Positions 13,646 to 26,334 of a stretch of DNA of 64,000 bases are shown piece by piece. How positions within the stretch are numbered: position 1 is the first letter of the stretch; every line of letters begins with the position of its first letter. The position numbers were made by a program, and so were the translations under genes. Origin of the DNA: Sitta carolinensis. Lineage: Eukaryota > Chordata > Aves > Passeriformes > Sittidae. The notes under the pieces were generated by a model that ran no database searches, had not been told where the DNA came from, and saw nothing but the letters and a program-made list of their open reading frames with translations. The stretch lies in NCBI GenBank assembly GCA_032173965.1, contig CM063288.1:26630001-26694000 (forward strand), written 5' to 3'.

Positions 13646-14199
13646 AGCTAGTCCCATGTCACTGCAACTCTCCTCCATGAAAAGCAGGCGCGAATATCTT
13701 GTAACAATTAACAAAGTTTTCATATAGTGCTGTTCAAGTCAGCTCATATTTGATGTAAAAGAAACCTTTAATTTCTAATTTCAATTGCTAGAAACGGAGT
13801 TACATATTCAATATTGGAGGGAAAAAAATAAATCACTAGTAGAAAAGTTCTGATTTCTTTTCTAAGCATCATTGATAGGGCAAATAACAACAACAGGACT
13901 CCCAAATGCTACAAAGCAGAAGGAGATTCATTCTTTAAAGAAGTATCAACTAAAGAAACACCTCAAAAACACATCAGGAACACCTCTTACTCAATTTGCT
14001 CAAAAATATAACACTCGCTCATACTTCCACATTTTTTAAATGTCAGTAATTTTTATGCTTCACGTTGATATTTTAGATTATCTCCTTTTGTGATTGACTA
14101 CAAGCTTGGTTTAAAACAAAAAAGACCACAATACAACCTAACCATACAACAGAGAGCAGCTTCTCTGTTTCCAGGAGGATTTACATTAAGTTTCAAGTT

Positions 14200-14219
14200 A
14201 AAAAAAAAAAAAAAAAAAA
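14200..14219. repeat. Homopolymer A20
   Basis: Twenty A followed by TTTAAAAAAT, part of a short AT-only stretch. Confidence 0.95.
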
Positions 14220-17125
14220 TTTAAAAAATAGCCGGAATACAATGAATTGTGCACAGAAAGTGCTGTCTCTTACCCGTTTACGGAGTAGGATTTTCTTGTT
14301 TTGCTTAGGGGCTTATTTACTTGGAAAGAAATGTCACTTTTCTCTACAATAATTTGCAAACTTTATTAAAACTGTAATTTATTAAAACTGAGTTTGATTG
14401 ATTATCACGTTACAGGGTATAACCCAATCCTTGCTAACAAGGCCCAAACCACATCCTTTCAAAAAGATCACTTGTGCAGAGGTCAGACACCCTGAGAGAA
14501 ACCATACATTGAGATCCTACTTGGCAGCCAAGTTCCATCTGAAAAAGGTACCAACAGCAGTGAACCAACAAAGAATCCTATCTCCTCCGGCTCAATGTCA
14601 GCACTACCCAAGCTCAAAACAAACATTTACTCCCATTACCATCTTGTGCTGAGAGCAGTTCTCAACCCTAGCCTTTTGCTTTAAACATAAAAATTACAAA
14701 CACACTAGAAATACAGAGTATTTAGCAAAGGCATTTTCTCCACAAACCTGACATTACAGACATTCTATTTGAGGTATCTAACAAACACACCAAGTAAATC
14801 CTCAGTTAGGACCAGCACCAGCTCTCTCCACCCATGCCAGCCTTGTCGGAATGGAAGAAGCTTTTCCCAAAGGTAACACAGAAGGTTACTGCTTGATCAT
14901 TTATCACTGAACAGGGAATTAGGAAGAGCAAGAGACTGTACCAAATAAAATATGTGGATGAGCTTTAATGAGCACAAAGTGAGGTTGTAATAAATGCTAC
15001 AGATAAAACCTAATGCCTCCCCACCGCTGAGAGGAAGAAGGGGTGCAGGTCTCTCCAGCTGACAATGTGACATTGCTTCCTATGAAAGGCGTTTCCTAGC
15101 ATGTTGCTCAATAAAGCACTTCATTTGGATAATTTTGCTAAGGCGAACCATTTAATTAAATACAGTAGTAACAGCATGCACGGGGTGTGGAAAATACAAG
15201 AGCAAACAAAAAGTACAGATAAGGAAGGCTAAAGGCACAAGAGAAAAGATGCTGGAAGACAGCAGGTAAATCCATCTGCCCAAGAGGGGCAAAACACTGG
15301 CTGGGTTACCATTGCCATGACAATCCATTCCCCCATTAATCACTAATTATATATCCACTGGTCATAACACTACTATCAACCGAAATGAAAAAACGTTTTT
15401 ATACCTAAATAATGATTTGGCGTATTAGACATCACATAATTTTAAAATGAATTAGCAATCCCTACAGGGTATTGAAGGAAAGGGTTGCAACTAACACCAT
15501 CCTCTCATTTTTTAAATTTCAGATTATGAAACACATAGAAATGAATGCCTGCAAAATGCAAAAAATAAGAATTTATACATAAGGTTATTTGAGAAGAGAC
15601 ACTGATTCTGCATAATTAACAGGATGGAAGAGATGGAAATGTTTGCTCTTCTTAACAATATTCGGCAATCTGTAATTTAGCAAGCTGCTATCACGAAAAA
15701 CCTGTTATTCCATTTATCATTTTCTCACCAAACTGGACTAAAATTTCAGTCTGGGTTCCATTTAAATCTTTGTAACAGTGCAGCTGAACGTAGTTCCATA
15801 ATCACACCACGGAGTATTTGCTAAGTAGGCTATATTCTGAGAGAGAAGGAGGTGAAAGACCTTTTCCTTTAGATACACTAAAGTAGCCTTTGAATCAGAC
15901 TGAGGGACAGAGTGAAAAGGCATCAACAATGCCCACATCAGGGTAATGAAGCAGAAAAGCAGCAGGATCAGCAGCAGCAGAGTGAAGGAGCTGCGAGGAC
16001 ACTGGACCTCCCCCACCGCAGGCAGGATGGCACCAGTGCCTACGTGACAACACGGTGACGAAGCACACACATCACAGTAAGGGTGAAGCTTCAGATGAAG
16101 GCATTCACCTTCCACGTACCCCCTTCAGGAGGCAGCCATGTGCTTTGGAAAACCACGCTCCTTATTTATTTGTACCACCACCGGTGTGCAGCACAAATCC
16201 CCTGTTAAACATCGTGATGCTTAACAATGACGAGACAGGAAAATGCACAAGCTCGGCCTTTCATCATTCTTAATGTACGGGCAAAATGATCAGAAGACCT
16301 TTATTTTCAGAATGAGAAAAAAGGTTTTTCCCCATGACCCAATGCCCATCATTTACAAGGATTATCCTGCTGGTTAAAAGGCATTTCAGCAAGCTCACTG
16401 CTCAGGGTGTGAAAAGGTTTTAGGGTGTTACATTAGTTTCCCTCCAGCTATTCACTTAGAGCCAGTAAGAGAGTACAGTATTTTTGAAATCCAACACTTA
16501 CATTGCATATGTTTTTTGGATGATTTCCAATTCTGACCAGTTTCAGATGTCAGACACACAAACATAGAATATTTTCCAGTACACTTTTCTGGTTTCTAAG
16601 CAGCAGCCGCTTAAGACTCTCTAAGTCAGAGATTATAGCATGTTGTGTAAAAAAGATACCCTCTAGAAATTTTTCTTCCACAGATATGAAATGAGTATTT
16701 CTCCTTTTCATCATCCTGTTCTATCCCGCACATGTGTCAACAGTCTTTAGAAAGAAACCAACTGTATCAAATCACGACTTCCATAGAAAAGCAACGATGG
16801 GCTTTATCCAACTAAAATGCAAATATGGATGTTAAGCAATCGAAATTTCAAATGCAATTCAATACCCTTTAATGTCATTAATCAATATTCTTTCCAGGAA
16901 CGTAATGGCATGAAACAGCTTGCATTAAAAACAGCAACAAAACATTTTGCTAGCAATGACCTCCTTCAATCTTGGTAAGATTGACATCTTTCTCTAGGGT
17001 TGCAATAGACAATTATAGCCTTAGAACATGCAAGCTGACATTTAAAATGTTCATAATTGGCTACCAAAACCATTTGTTTACCAGGTCACATAAAAAAATG
17101 AATTATTCAATTGTGTAAAAGCCCA

Positions 17126-17146
17126 TTATAAAGTATTACTTTATAA
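17126..17146. repeat. Perfect inverted repeat, 10-bp arms, 1-bp centre
   Basis: TTATAAAGTA and TACTTTATAA face each other around a single T. No terminator function is implied in an animal genome; it may be a cruciform-prone site or chance in AT-rich DNA. Confidence 0.9.
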
Positions 17147-18240
17147 AAATGCAATTAAGCATAAAAAAAAAAAAATCTGACTTTATGCAAACCCAAGCTT
17201 TTTATTATGAACACAAGATAAATGTCTTTGTTTGGCTTATCATTCGAGACCAGTATTCAGAAGAACATAAATGTATACTCAACTTTGTCCTTATCATTAA
17301 AGATTTGTTAATTTTCTGTTGTATGTGCCCCAAAAAAATATGATTTTGAACCTGGTATTTAGCAAGTTTGCAATGGATCATAAATACAGTGATAAAATCA
17401 AAAGGCTTCATGTCCTTCTCTTCTCGCTCATGCTAGAATCTCTAAAAATCATACAGCTGTCTATTATCAAGTATCGGTTCTGCATTTTCTTCAAAAACAA
17501 CATTACTTTCGTAATATCTCAAGCAATATATACATTGCACTTTGTTCTGCATGTCATGTTTACAGCTTGTCCAAACATGATGCAGAACCCCATAGTAACA
17601 GCATGTGTCCATAATGCAGCTATCACTTTACCAAATAATCCAAAACAGAGCAACAGATGAAATGGGAGAAGAAGAAAACCAGTCATAATCAACTCTTCAG
17701 TATTAGAAATTCAGAAATATTCAGCATTTGGTATTCAAAAATATTTAAATCATAAATAAGTATTAGCTTACGCAAATTGTACTGATGCTTTATTTAAACA
17801 AGTAGCTTTCCAGAACAGCAACCATTATTTTATTTAATATTATAATAATTTAACAATTATTTTATATTATTTTAAAAGACCTCAAATATGATAGAGTAGC
17901 AGAGGTAGAAACAGCTCCTCAGAGCTCTGCAAGTTTTCTGTTTCAATGTCTCTCATCTCTTACTATCTCTCCCACTACAGAAGTCTCTCAAAAGCTACCT
18001 ATATCTACAGTAAAGTTTTTAGACAATAATATCCACATAATTTACGTATCTTTATTATTTACATTTTCTTATTATCTTAAGTAACCAAAGGCTCACAAAC
18101 TCAGAAAGTTTATAAAGCCTTTACCCTCCTTCTGCCAGGGATTAGCATATTTAAGCATTCTAGGGAGGGCCTCATGAAACAAAAGATAAGGGCTGGGAAG
18201 TACCACAAAGAAACGCTTCTCAAGTAGAAATGGGCGCTTT

Positions 18241-18280
18241 AAAATAAAAAAAAAAAGGAAAAGGAAAAAAAGGAAAAAAA
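18241..18280. repeat. A/G-rich simple repeat
   Basis: Purine-only stretch made of A runs broken by GG pairs (AAAAGGAAAAGG-like units). Low complexity. Confidence 0.85.
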
Positions 18281-19836
18281 CCCAACACTTAAGCATTCAC
18301 ACCACTTGCTATATACCCAGTGACAGAAACAGAGGTTAAAAAAAAATATCACGGCAGAAATTCAAAGGATGGTAGCAAAAGTCGGAGTATCACACACAAC
18401 CAACTCACAGCTATTCAGTTCCTTTTTCCTTTCAGCAAAGGTCTGCTCCAAAGATCACTAAAAAGCACAATATAGTCAAGCCCCAAAACAAGCCTCCTTC
18501 TCCTATAAATCAAATAAACTATCAAAGAGAACAGCAAAAGAAAGTCTCTCTCTCCTCAGGCAAGAAGTTCCCAAAAACATCAACACTTAAGCCAAGATTT
18601 TCATTGAGACAATGCAGTTTTAAACTGGTTTATTTGGTTTTTTTACACATCACTAGTGAACTACTAGGTCTCTTGTGCTCCATGGACCAATTGTGGTAAA
18701 ACAGATTTTCCTCCTAATCGGCTGCTCAATAACTCTAGACAACCCTGTTATTCAGCAATCTAGGAATAATTCTCTCTTTCTCTCCCGGGGCCATTACACT
18801 GCCTCCCAACCCAAAGTGAAAGAGGATTAGCACCGTTTTGCCTCTTCTCCTCCCCGACTGCTGCTTCTCTTGAGACAGTGCTGACGCTCATGGAATCGCC
18901 CAGAGAACCAGCTCGGAGAGACGCTCTGGGGAAAGAGCAAACTGGGAGCAGGGGCAGCTTAGAGTTGAGAAGCCTGCTCTAGGAAGGCTCTCCCTGGAGC
19001 CTTGGGACTGGCAGGGAAGAGAAGGCAAGGCCAGCTGGCTACCAGTGCATACTGGAGGCAGGTGGAAGTCCCCAAAGGTAGTCCCTGACGGGTCAAGGTT
19101 CAGACTAAGTTCAGTTGCCACAGAACTGCACCCCAAGCTTCAGTGCTTCCTTCAAAAGTGAACCAGACATCTAGCAAGTCTATAAATGCAAAGAAACCAG
19201 TATTTTTGAGCCAATGGTCATATTGCGAAATAGAAATTTGTACTCATCAAATGCTGGCTGGAGGAATGTTAGAAAACCGCCATTGTTATCTGATTGTTTC
19301 AGTATTCCACTGTGTGATTCCATCCACACATCCATGAATTAAAACCAAGAACTTCTTCACAGGGAAGTTATTTTTTAAATCATTGACTTGTCACAGCAAC
19401 TTTATGGGAATTTTACAGAAGTACTGAGTAATTAACAGTACAGAATTGTACAAAGAACAGTAAAATACTAAACCTTTGAGCACTAAATGCCACTGCACCT
19501 CATTCTTTGACCTCTGCGGAGCTAAAACGTAACACCATCTACTTCACAGCAACCTATTACCAAGTACATCTACCAGTCGATGAAGAGATTTCAAATTTAT
19601 TGGTTAAGAAATGAGAAATGCAAAGAATCTGCTACATTACTGATAACACTTGAGGATCGCTTGGTTCAATTTTTCTTTTTTTTATTTGCTTTAATACATT
19701 TTTGATAGTCCAGTGAATGGACTTCTGGGTAGTCAATTTCCATATATTTTGATAGAATATGCAATTAGGTTCTCTGAACATCCCTTTAAATAAACTACAG
19801 AGAAAACATTCATTATTTCAGTAACTACAAATGATC

Positions 19837-19859
19837 GATTTCTCTGTCCCAGAGAAATC
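19837..19859. repeat. Perfect hairpin, 10-bp arms, 3-base loop
   Basis: GATTTCTCTG and CAGAGAAATC separated by TCC. The stem has mixed base composition, so it is less likely than the AT-only ones to be chance. It is too short for a microRNA precursor. Confidence 0.9.
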
Positions 19860-22800
19860 AGACACCCATACATTCTCTGCATTAAAATTTAATTGGATTA
19901 TTTACCAGCAATGTGATTTCCTTCCTGAAAACCATTTTATACTCGTCTCTGACAAGCCTTTAGAAACCTCTGGAAGCTAAGCAAAAAGTTGAAAAACTTA
20001 GCATAATTATATATTTTAAAACAGAATTTATTTTTTCAAATAAAAAGAAATAAATCCACATTGAAATATCCAAAATCAAAACCAGATTGTTGGGCAACCA
20101 TCACTCAAGTTGAAGTGCAAAACCAGCAATGAGCCTGCTAGTCACAGGTGCCTGGATTCTCCCCAAATTTTCTAACTCACCAATTTTGGTCTTTTCAGAC
20201 TTCCTATTACCATACAGCTTCCTGTGAGTAATTACTCCACACAGACATTTCTGAACCATCTCTGAGCAGTAAATCTGTTACTTCCTTCTTTGTGCTGACC
20301 CTGAGTAACTTCACTCCTGGACAAATACCAGTGGACTTTGGAATTTCTAGTGTTGCAAATTATCAGACTTGCCTTTCCTTACACACAAAGTACTCATAAA
20401 ATTCAAGACTACTTGTCCAATGCAAACATCTCAGGTCTTCCTCTAGGATAAGGTAAAGGCACTGGGAAGAGGGAGTGTTTCACAGAGAGATGATGTATAA
20501 AGACAGATTAACCATGCAAGACAACTGCACTGCATCACAGCAAAAATGACCTTAAATTCGTCTTATGAGAATGAACTTTGATAATAATGGAAGATAAAAA
20601 GGTGTTTGATTACTCAGAACATCTTTTCAATCTCCTTAACGTCAACGATTACTAAAATAAGGAAAGATAAGCAGGCAAATAGGTTCTAAGCCTTTCAGCT
20701 TGGAGAGCAGGTGAATCTATCTGTAGGTGAAAAAAGTTCAAAGATTTGCTGTTAGAAGAAAAACACACTGCAACAGATTCTTAAAAATTTGTATCTTACT
20801 ATGAACTTTACTAGTTAATCACCCAGATCTTTCATAATGAAGCATTTCTTTTAACTGCTTACATCTCGTAAACCATTTTGAACAGCACAAAAATAATCTA
20901 TTATTCTGCAGAATTCCACATCTCCTGTCATTCATCTCCTGTGCAGAAGAGTCCTGCTTCACCAACAGACATGAATTATGTTATCAATCTGCTTGAAGGG
21001 TAAGTTTAGATAGCTAGCTATGAAACCTTGCTCCAATAACATAAAAGAAGAAATACAGACCATTCTGCAGCAGAGGGAAGTGTCACAGACTCTTCAAATT
21101 TAGATTTGCAATAGGATATAGATGTCCATTATTAAGAAATCCAGCTGCTCACAGAATCTAAGTACATACACAGATTGTGTTTCACCATCTAACAGCCCTA
21201 AGTTCCTGAATAAATAGTGAGCAGGCAGAGCTAAATTTCCTTCTCAGAATAATTGCCAGAAACATTGAAAATTTCCAAGCAGGGTACAAAAGCACTGCAC
21301 ACTCCCACTATTTAACAAGTGTTGGAGCTGACCCACAGCAGGAGCCCCACGAGCTGCTGTAACTCACCAGTCTGGCAGAAAACTAGGTCAGCAGCCCCAA
21401 AAAAACACTGCTTATATTTCTGCCAGTTAGAGACTTAAAGCTGCATAATGAGGGGTTCCAGATGAGCACAAGGGAGAGGAAGGACTACATTGCTAGGAAT
21501 GGGAGCGAAGCTGGGAGAGATTTCCTAATGGATTGCTGTTGTAGAAGGATGACTAAATCATCAACTCCAGAAGCCTCAGTCTCCTGCCTAGTTCCTGAAG
21601 GCTCTTGCCAGAATGAGCCAAATGGGACACAAGTAAGCAAAGAACTCTAAGTAGCCTTCTGCCTCTCCCTACCTCAAAGGGCACTCACTCACCAAACCTC
21701 AACTACTGTTAACTGCAGACACTTCTTCAAAAGCAATACCTTACAAACCCCAAGTTCAGCATTCAGAGTTACAAATATATACATCGTCTTTAAAAACACA
21801 TTAAACACCAGCCCCACAGAGATATTACTTCTGTTTGCCCTGAAATGAAAGAGAAGAAAAGAAGGGAGGCAGGCGAAGGGATAAGGCAGAGAGCAAAGTA
21901 TTTCTCGATAAAACTACCTACATAAAAGAAGTGCAGCTAGAATTTTGAATCAAACATTTTAAAACAGAATAACTTATAATCTCATGGGTTACTATTTTCA
22001 AGGTAACAAACTGCTCACTAAACCAAAAATTGTATGAATGGTGACACTAGCACCATTTGCAAATCCCGATGCACTGACCCTGGCCAGCACCATTCTTCAT
22101 CAAAATAATGACAAGTGGTTATCACCCTTTGCTTCCAGCTGCCTAGCTTACATACCAGTTTTGTCCTACCTGCCCCGAGACTATCAGTAACAGAGATTAT
22201 ATTTCCAAACCACTGAAATGCAGAGTCTGTCCCACCATACAGCAATCTGCCACTGAAAGGATTTATCATCTAGCTAGGGTGCATTACTTCGGTGTATATT
22301 CAATGAATACTGTTAAGAACAACAGATAATTCATTCATATAAGGCTTAGTACTCAGAATTCTTCAAACATTTACAATCTAGCCTTACCTTAAACAGGAAC
22401 TATGAAAAGTAAAAAAAAAAAATTATTATTTCTTACAGTGGTAGATATTAGCTCTAAAACTGTTTCCTGTGGGATAATGCTTCTGATGAAGTAATAAATC
22501 ACAGGGAATAGTTAAGAACCAGAAAAAACAAATGAGACATCTATTACTGTTTATGAACAATATTTAGAAGAGCTCAAAGAATTTGTCTGCTAGCTTCAGT
22601 GGCCATTGCAGGTGTGTATGGGGGAGAATCTTACCTTCAAAACTCATTTTTCTCAGTTCCACACAACTTTTGAAAATGTATCATACCATAATCACTGTAA
22701 ACCCCGTAAAATTATTCAAGTAAGTTACAGTAGCCAATACTGTAATGCTGGTTAATATTTGATTTTGGAGTTGCCATCAAATATGCACCTAAAAACTCCC

Positions 22801-25267
22801 ACAGACTGCTTTTAAAGACGAGCTGGTGTAACCTAAAGCCTGTAATAATAGGACTAGATAATAAATTCAAGTTTGTGGTAACAATATTTGAAAGCAGCAA
22901 GAATTCATGAGATACTGAAATGTTAAGTGTTCCGAAATTTCCCTTAAAATCCAGTTGCTTATTTCTGCTGAATTCCTCCCTGATGTCCATCCAAGACAGC
23001 CAGCTACCTCTGTCCCATGCTCTTTTCAGACAAGGCTATGGACCTGGGAGGTCTGTGTAGTCCATGCTAGATGGTCACAACAGAAGTTTACCATTTGCTA
23101 AGAAGTCTGTTCTCAGTCAGGTTTTTGTCTGGGATGTGGAGGGTGGGAGTAAGTTTGGAGGTAGAGAGAAAGAAGTGCAGTTTCGTTGCTGTTATTTTAA
23201 ATATGCTATTTCTACCATACCAAGGGTGGCTGGCATGCTCTTCTCAACAAGCTTGAACAGAAGTGACCTTGCCTCCCCAGCCTTCCTAATGATACCTGAG
23301 AAGAGGATCTGTGAATCCCTTACAGGTTCTTGATAAACAAAGCCATAGTAGCTTATTAGAAGATGCTATGACGAACACACATTTTTAGTCACCTTATAAA
23401 CAAAACCAGAAAGCTCTACAAACTTCCAGGGCTTCAGTATCAGATTACAGAGACAAACACAGCCAGTACTTCAGAAAACCCGATCTGACCTTCTAACTGG
23501 CTGCCACAAAATCTTTACTTCATTTAAATTCTGCTCCAATTCTACTCTCTATTGTTTCATTGCTTTAGGGAGCTTTCACTTCACAATGAGGGCACCTCTG
23601 CCAATGCAGCCCTGCCTCTGTAAATAATTTACTGGTTACATGATTTCATCATAAGCAGTGACTGGAACTGCAGCACTGGGGAATTTAAAACATGAGTGTC
23701 AAAACATGCACTTAACAGAATCCCCCAACAGCCAGTGCCCTATCAACTGCAATGCCTGGCACACCGGGAACAGGTCTCTCCTTGCTGCAGCAACCATCAC
23801 ATATGTTTCATCAAGATGGGGATGAAAAACTTCCCCCAAGAAGAGTAACTAGCCACTGTAAAGCCTCACCTGGCATACACAAAAGGAGGGGGTACTCTAC
23901 ACTGATTCCCCCCATACCTTTCAGCCAGTCTCTCGTATTCCTTTTACGATTCAACGCATCTCACGGCCACAGAAAACAGTCTTGAGCCAATTAAGAAACA
24001 TCAAACTTCTTACTGGCCCCATTAGAATACTATAACTGCCTCCTGCAGGCTCTCAGAAATATGGAGGGTGTGATAAGACACCTCATCCACACCAGCCAGC
24101 TGCACACCCACACCTGCACAGCCATCACAATGCGGTCTTCACAAGAGGGACCACGACAAACACTTACTTCTCCTGTAAGGGCCTTTAAAATAATCTTTCA
24201 TACATAAAGCTAGTTGTCAGACCACAGTTTATGCCACTGGGACTGTCCAAGAGACAGAATACAAAATTTTTTCTCCACTGGGATACAAGGTTTTTTTCTT
24301 TGAAAGCCTGATTGTAAAAACTGGAGCATGTGCAGCTCTGAGTTTCATGTTCTTGTGAATAGGTCCATTAAAAACACTCACCTGAGTACACATTTTTCTG
24401 CTTACAGAGCAGAAAACAAGCTTGAGCAGTCACTAGAATACTGTATGTCCACAGATGTAGCTTGTTTGAGAAACACCAGGAGTGGGGACAAGCTACAGAA
24501 TAGCAGTGATGTCAATTTTCCATCATTAGATTAAGGAGTGCTTGCCTGTCTTCTTCAAAATATTTTACTAGTAGTTACAGACTTCTCCATGCAAACTCCA
24601 TGAAATTACTGAGTACTGAATTAGTATTTTTAAAAACTTGTTAATAATGTTACAAGAACAAATTCAAGCAGAAGGAAAGTTTCATCAAAAGTGCAAAACA
24701 GTGGAAGACGATGGTAATTCAGGTCAAATAGGTTACAAATATTTACATTAACACACTAGGTCTATTTTGTCATTGGCTTTTTATCATGATTTGGTTTTGT
24801 TAAACTGACCACCACAACAAGTACTCCTGTTCTCATTTATCTTCACATTATTTCACCTCAGTATGTTCATATACGTAACCTGAAATTCAGGTTTTAGGAC
24901 CTCTTCTAAAAACAAATTGCACTAGTAGCTACCTTTTCAATATTAGCCAATTGAGGACAGAATTGAGGGACAGTTGGGTTGACATTATTTATATTTACTT
25001 ACTTGTAATTTAAATTGAGAGGGGAGTGAATAATTACATTTATTATAACCCAGCCTGGAATTCTGCCTGTAATTAACGATCTGACACATCTTAGAAGAAC
25101 TCCACTTTCAGTTGCTTAAGACATTTGCCAGACTATCAGTGAGGTCACAGATTTCATACAGCAAGTGCTTTTCTACTTTTTACTTAGAAGTTAAAAACAG
25201 ATTGTTAAAATAATGTTGTCATGCCTGCAGTAAGACTAGAAAAAATAGGTTGTGAAGTCCATATTAA

Positions 25268-25286
25268 AATACTTTTTTAAAGTATT
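25268..25286. repeat. Inverted repeat, 8-bp arms
   Basis: AATACTTT and AAAGTATT separated by TTT. Short and AT-rich; recorded for completeness. Confidence 0.8.
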
Positions 25287-26311
25287 CTGTTGACAAATTC
25301 TAAAAGTGGAAGAAGCTGAATTTAAGCTGTGGCAGACGGGCTGCCTCATACCAAGGGTGTGGCTCCTGGTTGGTTTGCAGCGAGCTTTTTTTTTTTTTCT
25401 TGTGGGGAAGTGGAAGGGGAACAGAGAGAGGATTGCTCATTTTCTTGACAAAGAACCAAAATTATAGGCCTCTGAAAAACTTCAGAAGAGATTGTTAGTT
25501 TGGAAACTCAATTTTTCACAGACCAGTGGCACTGGACATGCTCTACAGTCTCTCTAGGACATGGGATTGTTGCACACGCTATTTCCATAGGCAGGGAAAA
25601 TCTGGTGCTTTACAAATAAGCACCAGAGGTGAACTTCAGCTCCTCACCCAGCAGCCAAGCACCTACTCTGGTAAAGATGGAACTAAAAGCATGACTCCGT
25701 CTTCTAATCTTACTTTTCCCAAGGAAACACACAAAATACAAAAAAACCCCAAAATATTAAGAAAGCTGGTATGTGAAAAACAGTGAAAAGGCAGAACACA
25801 GGTCAGTGGAAAAAACAGCAGAGGTGCCACTGCTCAGAAAAGGAGACAAAAGCAAAGGAGGTCAAAATCAAATGAAAAGACCAAAAGTCAGGGAGAAGAG
25901 GCAGCTGTGACAGAGAAAAGAGAGACTGGAAATGCTCATGTCTCCAATAAAGAGCAACTCTGCTTTGTAGAAGCAGCTTTTTATTCTTCCCCTTCCCCTG
26001 CTCACCCTCTAGGTCCCTGGCATTTATTCTATGATTCTGGTCACATTGTTGTGCTTAGGAGAAAAATACTATTATAGCAAACAGTAGGAAATAAACTGCT
26101 CACTTCAAAGTATTCAACAAGAGATCTTTTTAATAACATATTGTTTTTGCTATATGAAGTTTTGAGATTGTGGCTGGGTTTTCTTTTTTTTCTCTTTTTA
26201 AATTAATTTCTTCCATAACCTTACAGCAGAAAGCTCTCACTGGGGCATCTGGATGCAAGACTTCATATTTGTATTCCACAGCACTTAGAGAATTACATCA
26301 ACAAATAAAAT

Positions 26312-26334
26312 TGTAAGATACCATGTATCTTACA
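26312..26334. repeat. Perfect hairpin, 10-bp arms, 3-base loop
   Basis: TGTAAGATAC and GTATCTTACA separated by CAT, followed by a third partial copy ATGTATCT. Short local duplication and inversion. Confidence 0.9.

Noticed and set aside
15762..16115. Minus-strand 117-codon frame with a transmembrane-like leucine stretch
   Set aside because: The leucine run comes from a short CAG/CTG-rich segment (about 15960-15980). There is no good donor at the end of the frame and no recognised family.
26030..26040. ATTCTATGATT, as in the CR1 3' end
   Set aside because: No other CR1 block precedes it; too short to call.
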